Positions 26,267-35,612 of a stretch of DNA of 51,056 nt are shown in pieces. Source of the stretch: an uncultured Muribaculaceae bacterium (GTDB lineage Bacteria; Bacteroidota; Bacteroidia; Bacteroidales; Muribaculaceae); contig CAJULY010000018.1 in assembly GCA_910587185.1 (NCBI GenBank), positions 1-51,056 on the forward strand. The letters run 5' to 3'. Below the pieces are notes generated by a model, which did no database searches, was not told where the DNA came from, and saw only the letters and a program-made list of their open reading frames with translations. Positions within the stretch are counted from its first letter, which is position 1; every line of letters begins with the position of its first letter. The position numbers and the translations under genes were made by a program.

Positions 26267-26986
26267 TCATTGCAATTCAATCGATTGACCGGGTTCACTT
26301 AAAAAATGGACCTCAGCCCCGTTGACCGCATAGGCTGAATAGTCGGAAGATTCTTTGCCATGCATGCTCCCGATGTGAATCGGGAAGAAATTCGCGACTT
26401 TAATTTCTTTTAGGAACTGAAGGGTATGTTGTGCCAGATGGCTTTCAGTATTTATGTCGGCAGGGAAAAAGGCTATAAAAATCTCTGAAACTTCCGAAGC
26501 GACACGATTAACAGCCGTACCTACCTTGCAGTCATTGTCACCCTTTTTTTCTTTGATTTTTTCCACCGTTGCAGGATCATCCATGGCTCCTGCATGAAAT
26601 ATTTTCTTACCGTTTTTGTCCGTAACGAGAAATGCCACGCCTTTACCCGCTGTTCCGTAGGCTTTAACCTTCAATGACCCCGGAAGGTCCTCAATAATGT
26701 CCCCTTTGCTCATTCCGGCAACATCAAGCGTTGACGGAACATTCTGGGGATATACATCATTGCTCATCACATATACGCGCTTGTGATTCTGGGCAATCTC
26801 GTAAATGCTTTTGTTAAGATGGCTTCCGACATGGGAGGTGACGAAAAAGACAATCGGTTTTTCAGGATTATGTTTTGACACATGGTCAAGAGTATGAGAA
26901 GGATCGCTGTAGTAATCAAAGACCATAATAACATCGTCATTCACTACGATGAACCCGTTGCGATCCAGATATGAAACTTTATACAT
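26267..26986 (-). CDS. Metallo-beta-lactamase-fold protein with degenerate metal site
   Basis: A 239-residue MBL-fold protein most like the short UlaG-type hydrolases. The family's S-H-x-H-x-D-H motif appears here as TSHVGSHLNK, with one His lost and Asp replaced by Ser. The HAGD motif reads HAGA (IFHAGAMDD), losing the metal-bridging Asp. The final His (FFPIHIGSMHG) is kept. It may therefore bind one metal or none. It is the last gene of the prolyl-oligopeptidase operon, 16 bp after the PhnP-like gene. Confidence 0.7.
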   Translation of the reverse strand: MYKVSYLDRNGFIVVNDDVIMVFDYYSDPSHTLDHVSKHNPEKPIVFFVTSHVGSHLNKSIYEIAQNHKRVYVMSNDVYPQNVPSTLDVAGMSKGDIIEDLPGSLKVKAYGTAGKGVAFLVTDKNGKKIFHAGAMDDPATVEKIKEKKGDNDCKVGTAVNRVASEVSEIFIAFFPADINTESHLAQHTLQFLKEIKVANFFPIHIGSMHGKESSDYSAYAVNGAEVHFLSEPGQSIELQ

Positions 26987-27002
26987 GACTTTATATTATA
27001 AA

Positions 27003-27782
27003 TTAGTTTTCCAATATCTCTATTGTAAGACCGTCGTAGGCCAAAATCACATTTTGTGGCAAATCCGGAGCTATTTCCGAATATAATCCGATTGCGTGTG
27101 AGGCATGCGTAAGATATGCCTTGCGCGGTTTTACTAATTCTATAACGTCCATAGCCTCCCTGAGGTTCAGATGGGAAGGATGAGATTCATGACGCAATGC
27201 ATTTATGACAAGAGTGTCGATTCCTTTAAGCTTCTCGATTGTTTCCTGCGGCATAATCTTACAGTCGGTCACATACCCGAGATTACCTATCCTGAAACCG
27301 AGAATGTTTAGCTTAGGAGTATGTCGTATGTGCAATGGTATTATTTCTTTTTCAACTCCTGAAATGAGAAAGGGTATGTTTTCTTTAATGATATTGATCT
27401 CAATCCTCGGGGACCCCGGATAGCGATCAGGGCCGAAAGCGTATGGCATAAGCTCCATTATTCTCAAAGCCACATCATTTCTGCAATATATAGGAAATGG
27501 GATACCGGATTTGCAATAAGGCCTCAAATCGTCAATTCCGCCCAGATGATCATAATGGACATGCGTCACCAGAAGAGCATCCAGAGAAGGGGAGCCGGCA
27601 CGCAATATCTGCTGACGGAAATCAGGGCCACAATCAATCAGAATGTTTTTGCCACCTATCCCTACGATTACCGACGCCCTCAATCGGTTGTCGCGCGGAT
27701 CGCCTGAAGTGCAGACCTTGCATGAACATCCTATCTGCGGGACGCCCGTCGAAGTTCCTGTACCTAAAAAAGTAAGTCTCAT
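27003..27782 (-). CDS. MBL-fold phosphodiesterase-like hydrolase (PhnP type)
   Basis: A 259-residue MBL-fold hydrolase with an intact metal site: THVHYDHLGGIDDLRPY (HxHxDH), YVTDCKIMP (bridging Asp) and YLTHASHAIG (C-terminal His). The N-terminus (FLGTGTSTGVPQIGCSCKVC) has the paired cysteines of the PhnP group, which cleaves phosphoribosyl 1,2-cyclic phosphate in E. coli. No other phn genes are nearby, so the real substrate may be another cyclic phosphodiester. It starts 9 bp after the upstream lipoprotein stop. Confidence 0.85.
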   Translation of the reverse strand: MRLTFLGTGTSTGVPQIGCSCKVCTSGDPRDNRLRASVIVGIGGKNILIDCGPDFRQQILRAGSPSLDALLVTHVHYDHLGGIDDLRPYCKSGIPFPIYCRNDVALRIMELMPYAFGPDRYPGSPRIEINIIKENIPFLISGVEKEIIPLHIRHTPKLNILGFRIGNLGYVTDCKIMPQETIEKLKGIDTLVINALRHESHPSHLNLREAMDVIELVKPRKAYLTHASHAIGLYSEIAPDLPQNVILAYDGLTIEILEN

Positions 27783-27791
27783 TTATCGCGG

Positions 27792-28730
27792 TTATTGCCT
27801 GAATGAACGCAATATGCTATCCTCGAATATAAGGAATATCCCGTTCTCATAGCTCCATATTTCTCTTACTGCGCTGTATCCGAACTGTTCAGTCACATTC
27901 TTGGGTGAGCCAAGCGCCAGACGGCACTCATCTTTTGTCATTCCGTCCGCGACCCGTCCGCTCATGATATTGCTCCAGACGGCATCGGTGATGGTTGGAT
28001 ATGAATCTCTCGGATTCTTCAAGGAAAACAAAGAATCAAAACGTCTCAGTGACTTCAGGTCATTTCCGACTGAAAGGAAAAGACGAAATGATTTTCCGGA
28101 GTCATCTTTCAGACATAATATCGCGGAATAAAATGAATTGCCGGGCAATACGTCAGTCACTGTAACAGGAATAAACTTTCGCCCTGTAAAAAATTTGTTA
28201 TCATTGTCATACCATGAGGAAGTTATTATATAATAAGTATTCCCGACAAGGCGCGACCTGACGGAATCTATGACATCCATTTCTACAAGAAATGGGATTC
28301 TGAGTTCCTTGGACTTTTCCACCGAAGCCAAAGACTGGGTTGTCCGATAGACAAGTCTTTCTCCCGAGGCTCCGCTGAAAATAAGTTCTATCACTCTGTT
28401 TCCGGCAATATCCGTAACTTCCCTATATGATTCAAATTTCACCACACTCCCCGCAGGCTCATAATCTGTCAAATAAGGATCGGGAACCAATATCGTCTTG
28501 AATTTTGAATCCGATACAAAAAAACGCTTACCGTTTTTCCATTGAGAAAACGGTTGCGGCGCAATATCCTGAAGATACTGTGACTCGGGCTTTACGGGTA
28601 TATTTTCCCGCTTGACATCTTTAGCGGTGATTTTCGGAGTGCTCTCTATACCCGTAAAACAGGAAGCAAGTGTGACCGAAATAATTACGGCCACACTTGA
28701 CGGAAGAATATTGTAAAATCTGAATCTCAC
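27792..28730 (-). CDS. BamE/SmpA-like lipoprotein
   Basis: A 312-residue lipoprotein starting with GTG at 28728-28730, which overlaps the TGA of the upstream peptidase gene (GTGA). The lipobox (SVTLASC) follows directly. The ATG at 28778 would lie deep in the upstream gene and spoil the signal. The C-terminal 60 residues (IMSGRVADGMTKDECRLALG, SPKNVTEQFGYSAVREIWSY) resemble the SmpA/OmlA (BamE) fold; the middle is beta-rich and unrecognised. It may work in envelope assembly, but the similarity is only to the small domain. Confidence 0.68.
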   Translation of the reverse strand: MRFRFYNILPSSVAVIISVTLASCFTGIESTPKITAKDVKRENIPVKPESQYLQDIAPQPFSQWKNGKRFFVSDSKFKTILVPDPYLTDYEPAGSVVKFESYREVTDIAGNRVIELIFSGASGERLVYRTTQSLASVEKSKELRIPFLVEMDVIDSVRSRLVGNTYYIITSSWYDNDNKFFTGRKFIPVTVTDVLPGNSFYSAILCLKDDSGKSFRLFLSVGNDLKSLRRFDSLFSLKNPRDSYPTITDAVWSNIMSGRVADGMTKDECRLALGSPKNVTEQFGYSAVREIWSYENGIFLIFEDSILRSFRQ

Positions 28731-30850
28731 TTTTTGGAAGGGTCTATACCCATATTGTAAAAGATGAATGAAAAGCAATCGGCATTCTCATCTATTACCT
28801 TGCTCATCGGTTTTCCCGCACCATGACCTGCTTTCGAATCTATCCTGATAAGTTTCGGAGCATTTCCGGTATTAGCCTCCTGAAGAGCGGCAGCATATTT
28901 GAATGAGTGGGCCGGAACGACGCGATCGTCATGATCAGCTGTTGTGACGAGTATGGCCGGATATTTTGTGCCGTCGTTTTTTATGGTGTGAAGAGGTGAA
29001 TATCCCAAAAGATACTCAGCCATTTCTTTTGAATCCGCACTGGTCCCGTAGTCCGAGGCCCAGTTCCAGCCAATGGTGAAAAGATGATAACGCATCATAT
29101 CCATTACTCCAACCTTCGGAATTGCTACACGGAACAAATCGGGGCGCAGATTGACTGTGGCACCTACAAGCAGGCCGCCGTTACTGCCGCCCTCTATCGC
29201 GATATATTCGGGTGATGTCCACTTTTCCTTTATGAGGTATTCGGCAGCACTGATAAAGTCATTGAAGACGTTCATTTTTTCCTGTTTTGTACCTGCCTTA
29301 TGCCATGCCTCTCCATATTCGCCGCCTCCGCGCAGATTGGCCACAGCATATATGCCGCCGTTTTCAAGCCACAACAGACGATTTGCCGAAAATGAGGGTG
29401 GAAGAGATACATTGAAGCCTCCGTAACCATATAAAAGAACGGGATTCTTACCGTCGCGTTTAGTCCCTTTTTTGTAGGTAAGGAACATAGGGATCTTAGT
29501 ACCGTCAGAAGATGTATAGAACACCTGTTCAGTCGTGTAATCGCTCAGATTGATTCCTGATATTTCTGCTTGGTCTATAAATGTGCTGACCCCGTTTTTG
29601 GCATCATAGCTATATATGGCCGAAGGATAGACGTAGGAATTGAACGAGTAGAAAATATCCGGATATTTATGAGAGGAACTTGCATGAACAGTGCCAAAGG
29701 TCGGGAGCTTGATTTCCCGGATTTCTTTTCCGTTTATATCATAAAGAAACAGATGGTCCGCAGCATCAATCTGATATGTAAGCAGCAGTCTGTCGCCTGC
29801 GAACTGAGCGCCCGAAAGCACACTCTTCTTCTCGGGAACAATTTCTATCCAATTCTCTTTCGACGGTTTGTTCAGATCGACGGCAACCAGTCGGTAATTA
29901 GGGGCTCCTTCTGAAGTAATCATGTAGGCTTTGCCGTCGGCAACGCCCAGAATAGACATCTCGTAATTCTGAGAAGGCTCAATAATCTCCCATGGGCCGT
30001 CTGTCAGAAGATTCTTGACCTTCAGAGAGGATCCAAAACCTTGCCCTCCGCCATATACGAAGAGGTAATCCTCGCTTTCAGGCACGTAGGCTGTATGGAA
30101 ATACAAAGGATGCGCCGGATCATCATAAACGAGGATATCTTCATTCTGAGGTGTACCGAGCTTATGGTAATAAATCTGATGGTTTTCGTTGGCATTGGAA
30201 AACTCCTTGCCTTTTTCAGGGCGAGGATAAGCACTATAATAGAATCCATCGCCTTTCCAGTCAACTCCGGTAAATTTTGCCCACTCTATATGATCAGAAA
30301 GTGTTTTTTTTGTTTCAGTGTCAATAACATAAATTTCAGTCCAGTCTGACCCGCTGCGGGAAATGGTATAAGCCGTATATTTTCCGTCATTGCTCTGAAA
30401 AACGCCTGTCAATGCAACCGTACCATCTTCAGAAAGCGCATTCGGATCAAGAAAAACTTCCGGAGTGTCGCCAAGTGTTTCCACTCTGTAAAGAACGGAC
30501 TGGTTCTTTAATCCGTCATTTTCATAATAGTAATAACGACCGTCATTCTCGCGGGAAGGTAATCCGGTCTTCTTATAATTGTTAAGTTCAGTCAGTCGTT
30601 GACGCAATTTATTGCGAAAGGGTATTTTTGCAAGATACTCATCCGTGACTTTGTTTTCTTGCTTCACCCATTCGAGAGTTGCTGCTGAAGTGTCATTTTC
30701 AAGCGGACGGAATTTATCGAGTACTTCGCGTCCGAAATAATTATCGACTGTGTTTGATACAGGTGCTTTTGGATACTGCAACTTCTGAGAGTTGGCAGAA
30801 AAAAAAGATAATGCAGCTGAAGTGCACATGACAATTGCGGTTAATCTCAT
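28727..30850 (-). CDS. Prolyl oligopeptidase family serine peptidase (S9A)
   Basis: Cleaves short peptides after proline; exported to the periplasm by a signal peptide (about 1-21, ending FFSANS). The 707-residue length is standard: an N-terminal beta-propeller (FRPLENDTSAATLEWVKQEN onward) and a C-terminal alpha/beta hydrolase domain with nucleophile motif GGSNGG (IAIEGGSNGGLLVGA), catalytic Asp (TADHDDRVVPAHS) and His (KAGHGAGKP). It is the first gene of an operon with a lipoprotein and two MBL-fold proteins. Confidence 0.94.
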   Translation of the reverse strand: MRLTAIVMCTSAALSFFSANSQKLQYPKAPVSNTVDNYFGREVLDKFRPLENDTSAATLEWVKQENKVTDEYLAKIPFRNKLRQRLTELNNYKKTGLPSRENDGRYYYYENDGLKNQSVLYRVETLGDTPEVFLDPNALSEDGTVALTGVFQSNDGKYTAYTISRSGSDWTEIYVIDTETKKTLSDHIEWAKFTGVDWKGDGFYYSAYPRPEKGKEFSNANENHQIYYHKLGTPQNEDILVYDDPAHPLYFHTAYVPESEDYLFVYGGGQGFGSSLKVKNLLTDGPWEIIEPSQNYEMSILGVADGKAYMITSEGAPNYRLVAVDLNKPSKENWIEIVPEKKSVLSGAQFAGDRLLLTYQIDAADHLFLYDINGKEIREIKLPTFGTVHASSSHKYPDIFYSFNSYVYPSAIYSYDAKNGVSTFIDQAEISGINLSDYTTEQVFYTSSDGTKIPMFLTYKKGTKRDGKNPVLLYGYGGFNVSLPPSFSANRLLWLENGGIYAVANLRGGGEYGEAWHKAGTKQEKMNVFNDFISAAEYLIKEKWTSPEYIAIEGGSNGGLLVGATVNLRPDLFRVAIPKVGVMDMMRYHLFTIGWNWASDYGTSADSKEMAEYLLGYSPLHTIKNDGTKYPAILVTTADHDDRVVPAHSFKYAAALQEANTGNAPKLIRIDSKAGHGAGKPMSKVIDENADCFSFIFYNMGIDPSKK

Positions 30851-30883
30851 TCCAAAATATTATTTTCTGATGAATATTTCTTA

Positions 30884-30914
30884 CAAATATATAAAATATT
30901 GCGCAATTATCTAA
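30884..30914 (-). promoter_or_regulatory. Probable promoter of the prolyl-oligopeptidase operon
   Basis: On the minus strand TATATTTG (30884-30891) matches the -7 consensus. The -33 position (30911-30914, TTAG) is weak. The distance to the ATG is about 33 bp. Confidence 0.5.
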
Positions 30915-31004
30915 TGAATATGTAATTAAAATATACAAATGAGATGACAGAAATCAAGTTGAATTGATTTTAAAACAATTTAACTAATATTTTATGCGAA
31001 AAAT

Positions 31005-31035
31005 TTTGTTTGTTTAGAAAATCAGACTAATTTTG
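31005..31035 (+). promoter_or_regulatory. Consensus promoter of the initiator tRNA gene
   Basis: TTTG (31005-31008), a 19-bp spacer and TAATTTTG (31028-31035) match the consensus fully. The start of transcription is expected near 31042, 13 bp before the mature tRNA. Confidence 0.8.
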
Positions 31036-31054
31036 CACTCACAAAACGCAACAA

Positions 31055-31126
<72 letters not shown>

Positions 31127-31133
31127 CTAAAGA

Positions 31134-31170
31134 AGAGGTCATCATCTAATTGACGATCTCTTTCTTTTTT
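31134..31170 (+). terminator. Terminator of the initiator tRNA gene
   Basis: AGAGGTCATC (31134-31143) pairs with GACGATCTCT (31152-31161) with one mismatch and one G-T pair, followed by TTCTTTTTT. Confidence 0.75.
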
Positions 31171-31270
31171 ACCATTAACCGCGACTTTTTATCTAAATAC
31201 ATGAAATTTATTTCATAAAATTGCGTCTGATGAATCAGATAGATTAATTTTATAAAAGTTGCGTAAACTC

Positions 31271-32626
31271 ATGGACAAACTTCTCAGAAAAATTCTTACG
31301 GTTATTGCAGTTACCGTATTGCCCTTAATGCAAGCTAATGCCTTGACCGGCGCCTGGAGAGGCGAACTTGCTTTCGGACAAATGAAACTCCCTCTTGTCT
31401 TTAATTTTTCAGAGACAGGAGGTGGGTCTTTGCTATGCACACTCGATTCTCCCTCTCAAGGAGCCAAAGGGATTCCGATATCCGTAACATTTTACTCTGC
31501 TGATTCTCTATCCTTAAGCTGCTCCGCGATAGGAGCTACTTACACCGGTCGAATCAAACCGAACTTAATAGATGGCATATTTCAACAGAAAGGATTTTCA
31601 TTTCCGTTAAAACTTTCGCCTGATTCTCCGATTAAGGAACGACGGCCTCAGACTCCACGGCCACCCTTTCCATATAGCATCATAGACACTACCTTTGCAG
31701 CGCCTGACGGAGCTATAATGAGCGCGACACTTACTGTCCCGATGACGGAGGACAGCAAAAAGATACCGGCGGTTGTTATGGTTACCGGCAGCGGTCCGCA
31801 GAATCGCGACGAGGAATATTGCGACCATAAACCGTTTGCCGTCATTGCCGACTTTCTTGCCCGCAACGGCATTGCATCTCTGCGTTACGATGACCGTGGA
31901 ACAGGCAGATCCGGAGGGAATTACCTTACTGCCACAACCTATACAATCAAGGACGACGCGGTAAGCGGCGTTGACTTCCTGCGTTCCATTCCCTGTATCG
32001 GCAAAGTAGGTGTGCTCGGCCATTCTGAGGGAGGCACTATATCATTTTTGATCGGTGCTGAAGATAAGGCGGACTTCATCGTTTCATTGGCGGGAATGGC
32101 TATCTCCGGCAAAGAGACACTGATGAGGCAGAACAGTCACAGCCTCGACAAAATGACTTTATCAGACACAGACAAAGCCAATAGCCTGAAACTGATCGAA
32201 CTCGTATTTGACACAATTATCGGTCAAGTACAGCGAGGCGTCGTGGCGACCTTAGACATAGACGAGCTTTCCATTGACAATAACCTACAGGTGCCTCAGC
32301 AAATTCTTCAGTCGTTAAAGATGACTCAGAGCACACGAGCCCCCTGGTTTGATGCTTTCCTCGTGTTAGATCCGCGCGAATTTCTTGGGAAAGTGACATG
32401 TCCCGCACTGGCAATAAACGGAGAAAAGGACAAGCAAGTATATCCCGACAATCTGACTGTGATAAAAGAGTATGTTCCACAAGCGAAAACGATTCTGATA
32501 CCTGAGCTCAACCACCTCATGCAACATGCGGTTACAGGTGAAATGACCGAATATGACGGAATCCGCGAAACAATCTCTCCCGATGTGCTTGATATCATAG
32601 TTCAGTTCATCAAAAAGCAGCCCTAA
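31271..32626 (+). CDS. Secreted alpha/beta hydrolase (serine esterase/peptidase-like)
   Basis: A 451-residue exported hydrolase. I start it at the ATG at 31271, because the only in-frame start further upstream is a TTG. A signal peptide (KILTVIAVTVLPLMQANA) precedes a beta-rich domain (about 25-125, GAWRGELAFGQMKLPLVFNF). The hydrolase domain follows, with the oxyanion segment MVTGSGPQNRDEEYCDH, the nucleophile GHSEGG, an acid in INGEKDKQVYP and His in LIPELNHLMQH. This layout resembles periplasmic esterases of Bacteroidetes; the substrate is unknown. Confidence 0.85.
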   Translation: MDKLLRKILTVIAVTVLPLMQANALTGAWRGELAFGQMKLPLVFNFSETGGGSLLCTLDSPSQGAKGIPISVTFYSADSLSLSCSAIGATYTGRIKPNLIDGIFQQKGFSFPLKLSPDSPIKERRPQTPRPPFPYSIIDTTFAAPDGAIMSATLTVPMTEDSKKIPAVVMVTGSGPQNRDEEYCDHKPFAVIADFLARNGIASLRYDDRGTGRSGGNYLTATTYTIKDDAVSGVDFLRSIPCIGKVGVLGHSEGGTISFLIGAEDKADFIVSLAGMAISGKETLMRQNSHSLDKMTLSDTDKANSLKLIELVFDTIIGQVQRGVVATLDIDELSIDNNLQVPQQILQSLKMTQSTRAPWFDAFLVLDPREFLGKVTCPALAINGEKDKQVYPDNLTVIKEYVPQAKTILIPELNHLMQHAVTGEMTEYDGIRETISPDVLDIIVQFIKKQP

Positions 32627-32640
32627 AAAGATATAGAACC

Positions 32641-32666
32641 GGATTTGGCGATTTATCGCCAAATCC
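32641..32666. terminator. Perfect inverted repeat after the hydrolase gene
   Basis: GGATTTGGCG/CGCCAAATCC is a perfect 10-bp stem with a 6-base loop, 14 bp after the stop. It lacks a T tract on the plus strand and may act with the next hairpin. Confidence 0.5.
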
Positions 32667-32684
32667 AATACCGCCATAATAAAA

Positions 32685-32729
32685 GCCGGAGCGTAATTTC
32701 GAGGTCATTTACGCTCCGGCCTGTTTTTT
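32685..32729. terminator. Bidirectional terminator between the hydrolase gene and ddl
   Basis: GCCGGAGCGTAA pairs with TTACGCTCCGGC (32685-32720). The plus side continues CTGTTTTTTC and the minus side TTTTATTATG, so it can end both convergent transcripts. Confidence 0.85.
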
Positions 32730-32746
32730 CGGTCAGTGACAGTCGA

Positions 32747-33931
32747 TCATTTCAACTTGCCTTTGACGCCACCTTTGACACCTCCGCCCATCGCGAAGAT
32801 GTTTTGGTCATAGCTGATGGTTTTCTTTGACTGTTCACGTTTGCGTTTCAATGCAAGTTTGACCAACGTATCCATAAGCTTGTCAAACGGAAGCCCCGTT
32901 GCCTCCCAAAGATAGAAGGAAAGAGACCCGGGAATCGTGTTGATTTCATTGACATAGATATTGCCGTTATCTGCATCTATTATTACATCTACTCGGCTCA
33001 CCCCATGACAGGAAAGGACGCGGAAAGTCTCGCCGGCAAGAAAACGGATGCGGTCGCTCACTTCGACAGGAAGATCGGCGGGTATTCTTTTCTGCGAGGC
33101 CTGCATGCCCTTTGCTCCTTTCGTGCCACCCATGTATTTATCCTCGTATGAAAGAATCTCGCCGCTTTTAATCGGTTCCTCACATACTGAAGTCTTATAA
33201 TCATCGCAATCGCCGAGCACCGAACAATTGACCTCATGCAAATTTTCTATCATGTGCTCCACGATTATGCGGGTGCTATAGCGCTCCGCATCGTTTATGC
33301 GATCTATCAGCTGCGTTCTGTCTTTCGCACGGCCTATACCGACACTTGATCCGAGATTAGCGGGTTTTACGATCACCGGATAGCCCAGTTCTTTCTCGAT
33401 ATTGGCTATCAGAGCGTCCTTCTGCGCAAACCATTGCTTGTCGGTAAACCAGACATAATCAACCACCGGCACATCGCAAGCCTGAAGAATCATCTTCATG
33501 GTTATCTTGTCCATGCCGTTGGCTGACGCAAGCACATTGCATCCGGCATAGGGAATTGCTATAGCGTCAAGGATACCTTCGAATGTACCATCCTCGCCAT
33601 AAGCTCCGTGGAGTACCGGGATAGCGACATCGAGCGTAGTATATACGTTTGATCCGAAAAGTTTCTTTTTACGTGTATAAAGATTATAGTCATCACGCAC
33701 AGGCTCCATATATACCTCCGTACATTTTTCAAGCAGAGAGGGAATATCCCGATAATTGGAGACATCAAACAGAGCTTCGCCCGTGTACCAATGCCCCTGT
33801 TTGGTGATATAGACCGGGGTCACGTCATAAACCGAACGATCTATCGCACTCATTGCCTGTGAGGCAGAAATCACCGAAATCTCATGTTCGGTCGAACAGC
33901 CGCCAAAAAAAACGCCTATATTAGTTTTCAT
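32747..33931 (-). CDS. ddl: D-alanine--D-alanine ligase
   Basis: Joins two D-alanines with ATP for the peptidoglycan stem peptide. The 394-residue ATP-grasp enzyme shows NIGVFFGGCSTEHEISVISA, HGAYGEDGTFEG, the ATP-binding stretch PVIVKPANLGSSVGIGRAKD and the metal/substrate end NEINTIPGSLSFYLWEATGL. It is about 30-50 residues longer than common Ddl enzymes, with a Gly/Lys-rich tail. It is third in an operon after an alpha/beta hydrolase and a membrane Mur ligase. Confidence 0.93.
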   Translation of the reverse strand: MKTNIGVFFGGCSTEHEISVISASQAMSAIDRSVYDVTPVYITKQGHWYTGEALFDVSNYRDIPSLLEKCTEVYMEPVRDDYNLYTRKKKLFGSNVYTTLDVAIPVLHGAYGEDGTFEGILDAIAIPYAGCNVLASANGMDKITMKMILQACDVPVVDYVWFTDKQWFAQKDALIANIEKELGYPVIVKPANLGSSVGIGRAKDRTQLIDRINDAERYSTRIIVEHMIENLHEVNCSVLGDCDDYKTSVCEEPIKSGEILSYEDKYMGGTKGAKGMQASQKRIPADLPVEVSDRIRFLAGETFRVLSCHGVSRVDVIIDADNGNIYVNEINTIPGSLSFYLWEATGLPFDKLMDTLVKLALKRKREQSKKTISYDQNIFAMGGGVKGGVKGKLK

Positions 33932-33967
33932 ATTTAAGTAACTCTAAAAATCAGTTGTATTTAATTC

Positions 33968-35575
33968 TTATTTGAATGTATCAGGTAAATCATTTTCATA
34001 AAGAACCGTGTCGCCGGACTTGGCGATTTCTGTCAGAACGCGTTGGGCCTCTGCGAAGGAGTCGGCTTTGACCAGACGCAGGTTAGGGGATTGCACGGTT
34101 TCTATACCCTCGACTATAGCCTCGCGGTTGTATTCGCCGACAATAATCGCGACATCAACGGACTCAGCTATCTTTTTCCCGAAATCGCGATTCAGTTCAT
34201 ATTGCTTTTCGCCGAGTTCAATCATGCCGGGTGTTATCACGATCCTTTTGCCCGACGTCATTGAAGCCAGGACATCAAGAGCCATCGCCGAACCTGTCGG
34301 GTTGGAATTGTAAGCATCGTCTATGATGGTCAGTCCGCCCGGCGTACGTTTCATATTCAATCTATGTTCCACCTGCTCTATTTTCTCGACAGCATAACGG
34401 ATCTTCTCTTCAGGAACTTCCAGATACATGGCAACTATAACAGCGGCTATAAGATTGGAGACATTGCATTCCCCGACAAGTTTCGTGTGCAGTCTAAGTT
34501 GCCGTTCTCCGCCGACAACCGTAAATGTGGTTCCTGTCGGATCAAGAACAATATCCTTTGCCGTAAAATCAGCGTTGCGGGTATTGGTGATTCCATAGCG
34601 AACACAATTCACATTATCGACTTTTCGATTAGCGATATAAGGAAAATCATCATTAATAACGGCGAGCCCGTCGGCTGGAAGTGCGTCAACGAGTTCAAAT
34701 TTGGTTTTCTGGACATTCTCGATCGACTTGAATGATTCAAGGTGCTGCGGGCCGACAGCTGTCACTATTCCTATAGAGGGGTGGACAAGCTGACATATCT
34801 CTTCAACATCATGAGGCTGTTTGGCTCCCATCTCGCAGATGAACACCTCATTATAGGGCTTCATCTTTTCTCTGACAGTCCGTATTACGCCCAGTGTCGT
34901 GTTAAAACTGCCGGGCGTCATCAAAACGTCATAATGTTCAGAAAGGATTCTTTCAAGATAATGTTTGGTGCTCGTCTTTCCGTAGCTGCCTGTAACTCCG
35001 ATAACGGTCAGTGACGGCATCCCTGCAAGAATGTCCGCGGCCTCATTATAATATCGGCGGTTTATCATCTTTTCAACCGGAGAAAGTAATCCTACGGAAA
35101 TGACCGTTACCACATGAGAGCAACAGTAGAGGAAAAGCGCTCCTGCCGCACAATATAGATAGAGATTCGACGCGTCGCTGTAGGCAAGAGTAAATCCGGT
35201 AACGATTCCTTCGACAATCAGTGAGAGAAGAATCATCACGAAATAGATTCTTCGGGCGCGTTTAGTCCAGACAAGTGGTTTCTTATATTTTCTTGACAAC
35301 AGATAAATGGCATTGCCCGACACAAACAGACCGATCAAAACCATACACCATAGCTGTGAAGTAAAGGCGACGAGAACCAGAAAAGCCACGCAAAATCCTA
35401 TAAGACGCTGATAGGAGGTCGTATCGCCGGATGACTTTAACCATCGTAAATAGCGGTCAACGCGATAGGAATTCTGTTGCATCATCATCAGATCGCGTGC
35501 ATACTCGGCGACGAGATTGATTGTGACACAAATAAGAACAAGAATATAGGCCGCAAGAATCAAAGGAGTTATCAT
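33968..35575 (-). CDS. Membrane-anchored Mur ligase (MurF-like)
   Basis: A 535-residue protein with an N-terminal membrane region of about 165 residues (helices near 3-24, 57-73, 75-93, 109-131 and 138-164) followed by the central and C-terminal domains of Mur ligases. The P-loop is GVTGSYGKTST (193-203), with later ICEMGAKQPHDVEEI, IVTAVGPQHLESF and the MurF-like IIDDAYNSNPTGSAMALDVL. The N-terminal substrate domain of ordinary MurF is replaced by the membrane part. Next to ddl, it likely adds D-Ala-D-Ala or a similar dipeptide to a membrane-bound precursor or modified substrate; the exact substrate is inferred. Confidence 0.8.
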   Translation of the reverse strand: MITPLILAAYILVLICVTINLVAEYARDLMMMQQNSYRVDRYLRWLKSSGDTTSYQRLIGFCVAFLVLVAFTSQLWCMVLIGLFVSGNAIYLLSRKYKKPLVWTKRARRIYFVMILLSLIVEGIVTGFTLAYSDASNLYLYCAAGALFLYCCSHVVTVISVGLLSPVEKMINRRYYNEAADILAGMPSLTVIGVTGSYGKTSTKHYLERILSEHYDVLMTPGSFNTTLGVIRTVREKMKPYNEVFICEMGAKQPHDVEEICQLVHPSIGIVTAVGPQHLESFKSIENVQKTKFELVDALPADGLAVINDDFPYIANRKVDNVNCVRYGITNTRNADFTAKDIVLDPTGTTFTVVGGERQLRLHTKLVGECNVSNLIAAVIVAMYLEVPEEKIRYAVEKIEQVEHRLNMKRTPGGLTIIDDAYNSNPTGSAMALDVLASMTSGKRIVITPGMIELGEKQYELNRDFGKKIAESVDVAIIVGEYNREAIVEGIETVQSPNLRLVKADSFAEAQRVLTEIAKSGDTVLYENDLPDTFK

Positions 35576-35612
35576 TTAGCTGTATTATATCTTAATTACA
35601 TAGAATAGAAAG

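Noticed and set aside
32641..32720. Two strong inverted repeats considered as a small RNA or attachment site
   Set aside because: They lie between convergent genes and at least the second has T tracts on both sides, so termination is the simpler reading.
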